A stretch of 64,000 nt of DNA from Chelydra serpentina. Its lineage: Eukaryota; Chordata; Testudines; Chelydridae. The stretch spans positions 20,123,501-20,187,500 of the forward strand of contig JBAIAC010000006.1 in assembly GCA_037349315.1 (NCBI GenBank), read 5' to 3'. Each line of letters opens with the position of its first letter. Position 1 is the stretch's first letter. A model generated the notes under the pieces. The model had not been told where the DNA came from and ran no database searches. It worked only from the letters and a program-made list of their open reading frames with translations. A program made the position numbers and the translations under genes. Positions 22,775 to 32,301 of this stretch are shown here, in pieces.

Positions 22775-23140
22775 TTACTTATTATCCTTTAGGTGCTTAT
22801 ATATTAATTGGTTAATAATTTGGTTCAGTATATTTCCAGGTACCAAAGTAAGGTTGACTGGTGTGTAGTTCCCTGGGTCTTCCTTTCCCCCCCTTTTAAA
22901 GATAGGAGAAGGGCAAACATAATACCTATCCTCTGGGACCACAGCTGTCCACCATGAGTTCTCAAATATAATTACTACTTTCACTCTTTCCTTTCTTAGA
23001 ATCATGAAATCTATAATTTCACGATCGCTTTCACCTAAACTGCCTTCAACCTTCAGATTTACAACCAATTCCTCCCTGTTTGTCAGAATCAAATCTAAAA
23101 TAGCTGTTCCCCTGGTTACTTCCTCCACCTTATGAAACAA
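22775..23140 (-). pseudogene. CR1 endonuclease end joined to reverse transcriptase start
   Basis: 121 codons. Residues 1-45 are the C-terminus of the CR1 apurinic-like endonuclease ([19 protein letters not shown], then [10 protein letters not shown] where the family has SD(H)). Residues 57-121 are the start of the RT ([35 protein letters not shown]). About 100 codons normally between them are missing, so an internal deletion fused the two in frame at about residue 54. Not functional. Confidence 0.85.
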
Positions 23141-23324
23141 GAAGTCGTCCCCAATTCATTCCAAGAACTTCCTGGAGATTTTGTGTTTTGCAGTATTACT
23201 TTTCCAACAGATGTCTCAGGATGTCTGAAATGCTCACATTGCTACAACCATTGGTAAAAAGGTTCATGATGTTTAAGAAAACAGAAGAGCTGTTATGTTA
23301 CAGCAGCATGCAAGCGGATCGAGA

Positions 23325-23440
23325 CAGCTTGTTACTATTATTAATTATTTGTATTGTGATTGCACCCTGGAGCTCCAGTTATGGATCTGGACCTCATTGT
23401 GCTAGGTGTTGTACAAACACAGAACGAAATGCCAGTATCT
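23325..23440 (-). mobile_element. MIR-like SINE 3' domain
   Basis: ATTATTAATTATTTGTATTG...CTCATTGTGCTAGGTGTTGTACAAACACAGAAC is the reverse complement of the 3' domain seen at 26395-26475 and 58400-58478. Only this part is present. Confidence 0.7.
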
Positions 23441-23960
23441 TCCACATAGAGCTTGAGACACTGGTTCTGATACTCAGGCAGCTAAGTCTGATACTGGGCT
23501 CCAAAATGACATGCTCCATTTTCCTTCTGCTTTGTAGACAGTGAAAAGTTGTCCTGTCTTCTTGTTCCTATTTTGGTATCTAGAACAATGGTACTCGCTC
23601 TCACTGTTACTGTTACCATGAGCCATCAACTGCCCTAGAGAAACACCCCTTCTTTCACTCAAAAATGCTGCTTATTATCAAGTAAAGAACCACATCTCAT
23701 GAAAATCCAGTTTCATAAAATCAAAACAAAATATTGGAATGTTTTGAACAGCTCTACTTCTCACCATAAACCATTGTTTATTGACCACATCTTGAAAATA
23801 TGACCTATTTGTGTTGTTCGTTACATGAGGTTTCCTGACTTTCTTTACCAGTACACAAATAGCTTCTCTTGGGGCTATAGAATGAATTACATTATTTAAA
23901 TAGAAATTGCTGAACTGTGACTCATCCATGCTACCAATATTGCTACTCATCTGTGACTTT
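23441..23960. other. No identifiable feature
   Basis: Non-coding; nothing recognised. Confidence 0.5.
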
Positions 23961-24464
23961 GGGTATGTCTTCACTGTAGAGTTAACTTGGGCTTTTACTC
24001 GGGTATTGCCCCTAACTCCTCTCCTGTCCACACACAAAACCCTCTCAGCTGAGGTTGGTGCTTTCAACCCAGGATAGCTGGCCTGGTTGGGGGTGGAGTC
24101 AAAACCAAGGTGCCGCTTTCACTCGGGCTATTGACCCATCCACTTTGCAGTGAGGATGCATTGCAAGCTAAATTATTTGATTGCTGACTTTCCTTCTAGA
24201 CACAGGGGGAGGGGGACGAGGGAGAGATTGTGGGAAGGAATTGGATGACTGACAAATTCTCCCACAATTCACTGGAAAAGAATCAGAGCAACTCAACTGA
24301 CTGCAGCACCAAGAGCCATGGGATATGCTCCCAGAAGTCCTAATAACACACACTGGGTGAGTGCAACACCAATGAGGACACAGTAACTCAGGTATTGTTT
24401 TGCCATGGGGCTGTTCATACCTGGCTAGGCTAACCTGAGTTAACTCTGCCATGAGGATATATCC
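23961..24464. mobile_element. Miniature DNA transposon, GGGTATGTCT ends
   Basis: Left end GGGTATGTCTTCACTGTAGA GTTAAC and right end GTTAACTCTGCCATGAGGATATATCC are degenerate inverted repeats. The ends match the element at 60814-61070. Flanked by TTT on both sides (23958-23960, 24465-24467), consistent with a 3-bp duplication. A 127-codon frame inside (24168-24551, -) has no recognisable domain. Confidence 0.7.
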
Positions 24465-24467
24465 TTT

Positions 24468-25040
24468 AGGGTTGAGATTGGGTTGTGTTCTTGGTATTTG
24501 TTGCTCATGCAGTAAAATAGAAGGAGCTGATAAAGAAATTACTGACTCCAACTCTAATTTACTTGGACAGAATTTGTGGGATTATAGTAATTATCTGAGT
24601 TGGGTTTAAAAACTAACCTGTATTCTTTAACATGTGCAAATATACAATCTTAGCCAAAGGTAATGTTATATAAAAACACAGAAATACTGGCAAGCAGTAC
24701 ATAAAGAGAAACAAAGCATAGCTGGTTTTGAACCAGGGTCCTTAACACCTCTGCATACCATCTACTGCAGCACAAAGTGAAGCCACTAGAAAAACACACT
24801 GCAGGTAAGAAGCATGAAACTGTATGTCCAGTGATAACAGCAAAGTTTAACATTAGATCAGCACAAGTATAATTCGCTGTTTCCACTGGAGATGTTATTC
24901 TTTATTACCTGCCCTCGGCTATTGCTGTGTGCTGTTAAACAATAGTCATGTTTCTTGCAAGTGGGGGTATTGTATTTCAGACATTAGTGAAGTGATTCCA
25001 AGATAGGGTCTGATCCCAAGGCAACTGAATTTAATGGTAG
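24468..25040. other. No identifiable feature
   Basis: AT-rich, non-coding; nothing recognised. Confidence 0.5.
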
Positions 25041-25617
25041 TGTCACCAGGTTCTCCCGGGTGGGGAGATGACCTGACCACCAAAGAAATGGCAGTAAAAA
25101 GGAAGACAGAGATGTAGCAGATCTTTATTTCATCTGCACTCACATTCAGTTGCTTTCAGTCCCATTTCCCTCTCAGTTATCCATGCTAGCTGATCAGAAT
25201 CTTTCCTTTTCTGAGAAGTCTAATGTCTCTGTAAGGAGATAGACCTCATTCTGTGAGCCCAAGCACCTGAATTCAGTACTTTATTTTCAAGATGCTGCTT
25301 CTCCTCACTCTATCAGTTCTCTTCAGCCTGATGCTCTCTTTTCTTGGCTCCCCTTCATCATCACCCCTTCATCAGGTATTGCTTCTCCTCCTACCACCCC
25401 AGTAGTGTGCTGAGCCTGTATTATACATGGTTTCATGCACCTCCCACTCTCAACAGACTTTGCTAAAGATTAATAACCAACTGAAGCCAGCTCAACCACA
25501 ACATAGTTCTAATTCTTGAGGTAATAACAAACTTTCTACAGCAGCTTCCAAGTCTAGCTTCTCAAAGGACTTGGGGTTTTCTTTCTTTTTGTCTTAGTGA
25601 CAGTTTACTCTGCTACA
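25041..25617 (-). mobile_element. Probable solo LTR
   Basis: On the minus strand it begins TGTAGCAGAGTAAACTG and ends GAGAACCTGGTGACA. It has a TATA-like TGTATAATAC box about 200 bp in and AAATAAAG signals, the last about 95 bp before the end. This promoter/poly(A)/TG...CA layout fits an LTR. I see no matching target duplication (flanks GGTAG and TTACT), so the exact ends may be wrong. Confidence 0.45.
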
Positions 25618-26244
25618 TTACTCACCCACACATCCACAGGAGTCTGCAACTTGATCACAGCGCTCTTAGCTCTTTCCACTGACTTCAGTTGGCTTTTGGA
25701 TCATATTGGACCATATTGAATAGCCAGTAGTTCATATCTGTCAGTTTGTGGTATGGATAAAGCAGTATAGAAACCTTGAGATATATCTTCTGTAAGGCAT
25801 GTATACAGAATATATGTATATAATCTTTTGGGCCTAATATTTGTAAGCATGGATTCTTACAATGCTGAGCCAAATATTCAACTCATCCTCTAAGTCTAGG
25901 TACACAAACAATAGGATTTGCACACACCAAACTTGTCTAAATTATCTGCATTCATAAATGACATTTGTGGGTGCAAATTCTAATATCTGCATATGCAAAT
26001 GATAGCACAAAAATTGTGTGCACAAAATTGGAGTACATGCTTTAGAAAGTTGCCTCTGTGCTTTTCTGCATTAATGAAAGGCCTCTTGTGTGAATAAGCT
26101 GACATATGTAGTTTTAAATTAGAACCTGGAAATCTCCTGTACCTCAATCAAATGAATGTTCAAAATATCAGTTAGCGTGCAATAGAAAATCAGGCTAGCT
26201 GGAATCTGATGATGGTTCTATGGCTGGTTTAGGAGAAAAATGAT
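25618..26244. other. No identifiable feature
   Basis: AT-rich, non-coding; nothing recognised. Confidence 0.5.
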
Positions 26245-26475
26245 GAGTTTGTCTCTAAGGCACTGGAATGGGACTCTGGAAATATGCATTCAGTTCCTGG
26301 CTCTGCTATGCGTTCTCTCTGTGATCTTGGAAAGTCACTTAGGCTCAGATCTTCAAAAGTATTTAGGCTCCTAACTTCTATTGATTTCATTGGGGCAGGG
26401 CCCTAGCATAGTGGGGTCTTGATTTCAATTGGGGGTCTCCAAATGGTACTGTAATATAAATAATAGCATGTTGAG
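26245..26475 (+). mobile_element. MIR-like SINE with a truncated palindrome inside
   Basis: Head: GGACTCTGGAAATATGCATTC, TTCCTGGCTCTGCTATGC, GTGATCTTGGAAAGTCACTTA. Tail: GCCCTAGCATAGTGGGG...GGTACTGTAATATAAATAATA. Between them, 26346-26394 (GGCTCAGATCTTCAAAAGTA...CTATTGATTTCATTGGGG) is the left half of a palindromic element. Confidence 0.75.
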
Positions 26476-26587
26476 AACCCATGTGTTATACAAATAACAC
26501 CACCACATTTATTCCAACAGGAGGTTGTGCAATTTTTTACATAGTATAGCTAGTTATTCTTTCCTTGGTGTAGACAATTTGAAGGAT

Positions 26588-26766
26588 GGGGGGGAGGGAT
26601 AGCAAAGTGGTTTGAGCATTGGCCTGCTAAACGCAGGGTTGTGAGTTCAATCCTTGAGGGGGCCACTTGGGGATCTGGGGCAAAAATTGGGGATTGGTCC
26701 TGCTTTGAGCAGGGGGTTGGACTAGATGACCTCCTGAGGTCCCTTCCAACCCTGAGATTCTATGAA
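26588..26766 (+). mobile_element. Turtle tRNA-derived SINE (Cry-type), second copy
   Basis: Same structure as 3292-3476: tRNA-like head, GGGGCAAAAATTGGGGATTGG body and the CR1-shared tail GGACTAGATGACCTCCTGAGG. The A box is damaged (TAGCAAAGTGG); the B box GTTCAATCC is intact. The ATTCTATGA tail is short. Confidence 0.95.
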
Positions 26767-27463
26767 TGCATAAGGTAAAATATTAGTAAAGGGTATACAG
26801 GTAGTGCGAACTGGGATGTGTGAGGTAGGGATCCTTGCTCATCAGAAGATATATAAATGGTTTAGGACAGTATATAGAGATTTTCTCTGTAATCTCTAAT
26901 CTCTCAATACAGTTAAACTGTCTGCATTAGGTCTTCTTCAGCTGTATCATTCTACACAGCAGATGTTGATTCTGTGAGTCTTTATATTTAAACATTCCAT
27001 GATTCATAGAAAATTTATGATTAAAAGATGATATAAAGATGAGAAACCGTCCACCATTGTATATTTAGATGAACATGTGTGCAAAGTTATTGCAGAATAT
27101 CCACTGCATTGTACTCCCAGAAAAGAAAAAAAACAGTTCCCTTTGGTTGAATAAAATATATAAATTAAGTAAAGATGGCCCTCTCCTACTGTTTGATTCT
27201 TTTATATCAGTTTGCAACCAGTAAAATCATATGTACTCAGTGTTGAGTACAACATTGTTTCTATTCAGCTGTCATTTTCAAGAAATCAGATAATATAAAT
27301 CCGTGAGTAATCCTTAGAATTCCCATTGGATCACTCTGCATACCTAAATGTGTGTTTTCACACTGTAAACATATTTACTCTTAATACGTAGTTTGGTTTG
27401 GGTATCTGAAACCATGAGGTGGACTTTTAGATCAACAAAGGACTTATTCATACTCTTGTTTTT
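26767..27463. other. No identifiable feature
   Basis: AT-rich, non-coding; nothing recognised. Confidence 0.5.
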
Positions 27464-27471
27464 ATCTAGTA

Positions 27472-27717
27472 CAGAGTTTCCCAAACTTGGGACGCCGCTT
27501 GTTCATGGAAAGTCCCTGGCGCGCCCGGCTGGTTTGTTTACCTGCCGCATTCTCAGGTTTGGCCGATCGCTTCCCACAGCCCCCATTGGCCGGGCACAGC
27601 GAACTGCGGCCAGTGGGAGCCGCAATCAGCCGAACCTGCGGACATGGCAGGTAAACAAATCGGCCGGGCGCCCCAGGGGCTTTCCCTGAACAAGCGCGTC
27701 CCAAGTTTGGGAAACTG
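27472..27717. mobile_element. GC-rich palindromic hAT-like element
   Basis: Ends CAGAGTTTCCCAAACTTGGGAC and GTCCCAAGTTTGGGAAACTG are inverted repeats. The element is palindromic over most of its length (GTTTGTTTACCTGCCGC on the left against GGCAGGTAAACAAAT on the right). Perfect 8-bp target duplication ATCTAGTA (27464-27471, 27718-27725) indicates hAT-type insertion. The overlapping frames on both strands (27393-27689, 27462-27704) mirror the palindrome and are not genes. Confidence 0.92.
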
Positions 27718-27725
27718 ATCTAGTA

Positions 27726-28485
27726 TGTTCTGAATTTTTCTAATGCTCCCATCAATGTGGTATAGTTGGCAACATATAAAGACAGAAGTATTTGCATGGA
27801 ATTGTTTGTGCCATCATCCATTCAGGAAGCAGAAAGAATACCACGTGACTTACCTGGCCAATCTCAACTGAGTAACCCAGTATATTCTGAATATTCAGTC
27901 ATTCCATGGAGTAAAAAAATAAAATAAAATAAAATTGAAAATAAATTAGTATGACTTTGGAATTTAGAGTTTAAATGTTACTTTGTAATTCACTTTTTTT
28001 TTGCCAAACACCTTGCTAGATAAATATTTGTGGGAAAGAAACACAAAACTATTGTTAATAAAGTCAAAGGGAATTTATGTTTAATCATTTAGTCATCTTT
28101 GCTCTCTGGCCCTCTATTTATTTTACCATTTTCTAAGCAGTTGTTCTTGCTTGTTTTTGCCGAATTGTTTTTTAAATTCTCCCCGCCCATTAGTGTTGAA
28201 GATTGATTCTTCCACCACATTCTCTCTGCACTGCAAGAGTACTTGTGTGTGTTTCATATCAATGCAAAGCATAGATGTCTGACAGCTGTGCTCTGCTCAC
28301 AGGCAACAGCCAAATTACATGAAATGATGATGAACTAAGGCCTATAAACTTAGAGGACTCTGTCATCTCCCTCTCTTGCTAGAGAAGACAAATCACGATG
28401 TGTTCTTTCTAGTACTCTTAAAGCATTTTCCTTTGCTGTTCCAACCAGCCTCATTGGTTGACTAATTAAAAAACCTTTCAGATAC
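27726..28485. other. No identifiable feature
   Basis: A (TAAAA)n-like stretch at 27914-27945; otherwise nothing. Confidence 0.5.
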
Positions 28486-28558
28486 AGGGCCTGACCCAAA
28501 GCCTATAGAAATCAACAAGAGTGTTTCTATTAACTTCAAAGGGCTTTGAAACTGGACC
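28486..28558. repeat. Palindromic repeat ('gaagtcaatgg' family)
   Basis: GGGCCTGACCCAAAGCC...ATTAACTTCAAAGGGCTTTGAAACTGGACC; degenerate inverted ends as at 1023-1088. Confidence 0.6.
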
Positions 28559-29535
28559 ATAGAATGAATGGTGTAAGTGGATTGCTGCCGCTAATGGTTT
28601 TGATTTGCAAGATAAAATGTGTAGTATACAGCTCACTCTAGGGATGACAATGTTAATTCATCAGGTAAGTATCATAACGAAGAAGGACCAAACATGAAGA
28701 GGACCTTCCACTTTAAAAAGCCTTTCAATTGTAAGAATTACACTCACAACATTGACACTCCATATACCCCTAAATCCTTACCAATACAAACAAAAAAAAG
28801 AGGAAATTAACAAATACTAAAACTAACCAAACAGCACTCCTTCCCCCACCTTATCCCAAAAAGAGTTTTGGTCTCAAGAAGGGAGAATGCTAGAGAGTCC
28901 ATGAAGTCCACTAGGGACTTTGCTTTTGCTATTGCTATTGATTTTACATGAAAGCCACTGTATAGAACCCTAAGATAGATAGATGGCTACTTCAGAATAT
29001 CACTGCATCCCTTTGTACCATCTTAAACACCATCCTCTGGATGTTCATACCTTTCATATATCTGAAAATGATAAATTGGACTCAATAGTCCCTACACACA
29101 CACATAAGTTTGAATGTCCCTCAGTATTTTCCTTTGAATATCCTTTCTTTAACAGCATTTTAAAAGAAAAATATTACCACCTACAATCCAAGGAGACCAA
29201 CTGGCCTACAAACTTTTGCTGAAGCAAGGAGATCAGGAATGTTGGAATATTGTAAGACCTTGGCTCCCACAAAGGAAGAAGAGTATAGTACAGAACCATT
29301 CTGATGTCCTCTTCTATAGCATTGAGATGCTTCTTGAGCGAGAGACTGGTCAAGGACATTTTTATTTAATTGAAGATAGGTTGTAATAATTTGTATAGAT
29401 TTTTGGATACAGTCGCAATGTTAAAATATAACTGTTTATCAGTGAAGTAAAAGGATCTTTAATGCTTTTTTATTGGATACCCTAGAAGCATTTTTTCAGG
29501 TATCCTTGTCTGACATTTTGAGATAGTGCAGAGTT
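28559..29535. other. No identifiable feature
   Basis: Chance frames only (28983-29222 +, 29174-29359 -). A short GATA run at 28974-28984. Confidence 0.5.
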
Positions 29536-29539
29536 TAAA

Positions 29540-29775
29540 GCCAACTACATGTTTACTTGATCCAGTTCCAACATGGTTGTTAAAAGAATGCCTGCCTTTT
29601 CTCGGTCATGCTATCCTGAGAATTGTGAATTGCTCTCTTGGATCTGGGATGGTTCCAAAACAATGAACCAGGCTATAATAATTCTTTTATTTAAAAAAAA
29701 TCCTTTGTCTGTGGATGATTTGTCTAAAAACCATCCAGGTCATAATTTACACATTTTAGCTGAGGAAAAAGCTGT
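29540..29775 (+). pseudogene. L2-like LINE reverse transcriptase fragment
   Basis: Reads LLDPVPTWLLKECLPF, then AILRIVNCSLGSGMVPK, a frame shift, and (in the next frame) a poorly preserved LLFKKNPLSVDDLSKNHPG. This block order (DP-PTWLLKE, INxSL-xGxxP, LLKKP-LD--D-LxNYRP) is the region just before the RT palm in L2-type LINEs. Same clade as 47165-48040, but a different part of the element. Broken by stops; short and old. Confidence 0.7.
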
Positions 29776-29914
29776 TTAAAGTTCAATCTAGATTTTATAT
29801 ACACCATAATACTGAAAGGGCATTGCTAAAGGTTTACAGTCATCTCATAGTTGCTAGTAATGTGAATTTTCTTTCATGGGCTCCATCTTGCAAGACACTG
29901 TGCACTCTGGAACC

Positions 29915-30022
29915 AGTCCTGCAAAGCACGTAAGCATATGCTTACATTTAGGCACAAGAATAGATCCATTGAAGTCCATCAGACTACTCATATACTTAAA
30001 TGCTTTGGAGGATCAGGGCAAG
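29915..30022. repeat. Palindromic repeat, 'tgcaaagcacttaag' type
   Basis: AGTCCTGCAAAGCACGTAAGC on the left and ATACTTAAATGCTTTGGAGGATCAGGG on the right are imperfect inverted ends; centre CCATTGAAGTCCATC. Confidence 0.7.
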
Positions 30023-30288
30023 GGTGCTTAGCAACTTGCAAGATCAAGACCTTTTCAGACCTTTGGCCAATGTTTGACATTGTTGATCCTTTTGGCTTAG
30101 CTGTAACCTATTGTGGGACTACATGGAACATCCTTCAATTAGTTCATTTTTTTGTCTCCCTCTCTTTACAACCAGCATTGGTGAATATGGGGAATTTAGG
30201 TCTCATCCATCTGATCTGTGCCTAGGTATATATTGCCTTTGAGATTAGTTACCTATACAGTTGCTTGTGATGCTCAAGATACAGATTT

Positions 30289-30388
30289 AGGCCCTGATTC
30301 TGCAGCGAGTTCCAGGTGGAGTCAATGGGGCCATGCTGGTAGGTTGGAGCCAGGGGGCCACATGTAGCTCCAACTGCAGGATTAAGGC
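30289..30388. repeat. Palindromic repeat, diverged
   Basis: TAGGCCCTGATTCTGCAGC and AGCTCCAACTGCAGGATTAAGGC as degenerate inverted ends; centre GGTGGAGTCAATGGGGCC. Confidence 0.55.
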
Positions 30389-30551
30389 TTTATTTAGCAC
30401 CTCTGCTTAATGAAACCTAATGGTCTGACACTGCCTGCTCTCTCGGCTGTTGTTCATCCAGACTCTGTGAGAGTCGGTTCATTCTCACCTTTGTAAAGAG
30501 CTTGTAGATGTGAGAGAGTAGGCATATAGGGTGGTAATACTTAAGATTTTC

Positions 30552-31085
30552 TCAATCGCCCTTATTGTAGAGCAAGATGGTATTCGACTCCTTCCAGCTT
30601 GATGGTATTCTTCCTTCTTCAAGATATCGACTGAATCTTAAAGCGAGGGCCTTCCAAAGTTCTTCGCCTTCTGCAAAAAGCATTTCTGATGTTATTCCAT
30701 CTTTGCCTGGAGTTTTTCCTCTCTTCATCTGATGTAGTGCACTTTGGACTTTACTGAAGGTTATTGGGGGGATGCGTTCTTCTGACTCTTGGAGCGTTGG
30801 GAGAAGGATGTTGATTCTTGATTTGAACAGTTCTGTATAGAAGTCCTTGAAGACCTCTTCCATCCCTGCTCTGTCGATTACTGTTTCTCTGTCCTTGTTC
30901 TTTAATGCTGTTACGCTCAATCTATACTGCATCAATTCCTGCTTGCATGTCCTGAGGTTCTTGCATAATTCAGCTATTTTGAGGAGCTTTTCTTTCCGGA
31001 AGTTCTCAAAGTCATCCTTCAGCTTTCGCTGTATAAGCTTGCACAGAACGGAGTACTCGAGGTTGTTGTCCGAGCTCCTTTTCAT
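30552..31085 (-). pseudogene. RTE reverse transcriptase N-terminal part (inverted segment)
   Basis: 177 codons. Residues 20-75 are the charged linker between endonuclease and RT. Residues 80-125 lead into QMKRGKTPGKDGITSEML (120-136), the typical RTE/LINE entry to the RT fingers. Residues 143-177 read WKALALRFSRYLEEGRIPSSWKESNTILLYNKGD-like sequence. After a frameshift at ~30552 the family sequence continues in another frame down to 30431 (YYHPICLLSHIYKLFTK, SLDEQQPREQ), so the stop is a mutation and not the natural end. Confidence 0.85.
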
Positions 31086-31100
31086 GTTTCTCCGCTTCTC

Positions 31101-31405
31101 CTAAAAGCTTTTCATTTCATTCGAGATTCTTCCCTTCGCCTCCTTCGGCTTTTCGATTTCAGCTGCTGTTATGCAATGTCTCAGCTTGTCAGCAAAGATA
31201 CTATAGTCCTCATCACACTTTTCCATGTGTCTCCAGTCAAAGCCAGAAATCGCTTTCTTCAGCTTTGCTTCATCAAATGTCTTCGGCCGCTGTTTCCTAT
31301 TTGCCTGTAGCTTCTTCTTTTCCACTGCTTCGTTGACAATCAGCTTCGCTCTAAGCAGGCGACGGTCACTTCTGGTGTTGAAAGGTAGCACCACAGAGAT
31401 ACGAT
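31101..31405 (-). pseudogene. RTE endonuclease C-terminus (inverted segment)
   Basis: Reads (RISVV)LPFNTRSDRRLLRAKL: the last motif of the apurinic-like endonuclease, normally SDH-LL, is SDR here, losing the catalytic histidine. A basic linker rich in Lys and Glu follows. It ends at 31101 with a stop; the RT frame starts at 31085, so a small frameshift separates them. 31405 is the inversion junction. Confidence 0.85.
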
Positions 31406-32263
31406 TTGACTGAAACTATTTACTGCCTGCCTCAAAATGGTTATGAGCAAGATCAACTAGAGGAGCGGTGTCAACATAAACAGAGAACGACTATCTCATC
31501 TCAGATTCACGGACGACATCGTGCTAATTGCCGAAAGCACCAACCAACTGCAAAGCATGCTACGAAGACTCGCCAAGAAAAGCAGTCAGGTTGGTCTGAA
31601 AATGAACCACTGCAAAATGAAATATATGTGATTAGACATCTTATGAAAAGCCTGAATAATGGTAGCAGGAGAAAAAATCGAAGAAGTGGAACAGTACGTA
31701 TATTTGGGCCAAGAAGTCAATATGCGTCGAGACCTGAATGGAGAACTCTCGCGAAGGATTCGAGCAGGATGGTGTGCATTCAATTCCATCAAGGACGTCC
31801 TCAAAGGAAAAATTGACAAGACCACATGCGCAAATATCTTCAATTCAACAGTGCTGCCAGTCATGTTGTATGGCAGTGAAACTTGGGCACTGACGAAGAG
31901 AGAAGAACAGCGGCTGTCGGTAGCCGAAAAGGCAATGAAATGAGCTATGTTGAGAATCTCCCTTCTGGATCGCATCCCAACCGAAACGATCAGAGAACGC
32001 AGCGGAATGAAAGATATTGTTGTGGAAAGCAGACATAACAAGATGCGATGGGTGGGCCACAGGGCACGGTTCATGGACAAGAGGTGGACTGCAATCATTG
32101 CTGAGTGGTACCTGTGAGAACAGAAAAGACCACTCGGCCGGCCTCCAAGAAGATGGGAAGACGACATTGTTAAACGTTTCGGACGCACGTGGCAAAGAAA
32201 GGCAAGAGCGCGAGAAGAATGGCGGGCTTGTTGTGATTGGCACAGTCTTAACAACAGCTGAAG
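31406..32263 (+). pseudogene. RTE reverse transcriptase palm motif C and C-terminus
   Basis: Starts KLFTACLKMVMSKINW, then RFTDDIVLIAES with motif C FTDD at 31506-31517, both Asp kept. 31659-31943 reads a stretch with EEVEQYVYLGQEV, TTCANIFNSTVLPVMLYGSETWALTK. After an in-frame TGA at 31941 it goes on with MLRISLLDRIPTETIRERSG, KMRWVGHRARF and GRPPRRWEDDI to the end of the protein near 32261. One frameshift near 31630-31660 and two stops; inactive. Confidence 0.88.
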
Positions 32264-32301
32264 ACCGATCAATCCAGGTGATCCAGGTGAATGGTCTGAC
32301 A

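Larger units (their letters stand above)
19195..23232 (-). mobile_element. CR1-type LINE split by a Penelope-like element
   Basis: Minus-strand CR1 in two pieces. 22085-23232 (upstream in the element) covers the endonuclease C-terminus and early reverse transcriptase. 19195-19832 covers the FVDD palm motif and tail. The break at 19832/22082 is filled by the Penelope-like element, and the CR1 sequence resumes in register (TATCCAAGTTATTAATGA, then TTGAAAAGAATCGCACCCAG). A further ~410 bp of foreign sequence interrupts it at 22202-22612. The 3' UTR and tail are missing near 19195, unusual for CR1, which normally loses its 5' end; a later deletion is likely. Confidence 0.85.
30431..32289. mobile_element. 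RTE-clade LINE with inverted 5' half and 12-bp target duplication
   Basis: Single insertion flanked by perfect 12-bp direct repeats AATGGTCTGACA (30419-30430, 32290-32301). 30431-31405 carries the endonuclease end and first part of the RT on the minus strand. 31406-32289 carries the RT palm motif C region and C-terminus on the plus strand. The element ends with a short tandem tail (ATCCAGGTG twice, 32272-32289). The middle of the RT, between QPREQA and KLFTACL, is missing. This is the structure left by twin priming during target-primed reverse transcription. Confidence 0.9.

Noticed and set aside
27393..27704. Overlapping frames on opposite strands with similar peptides
   Set aside because: Mirror images generated by a palindromic transposon.
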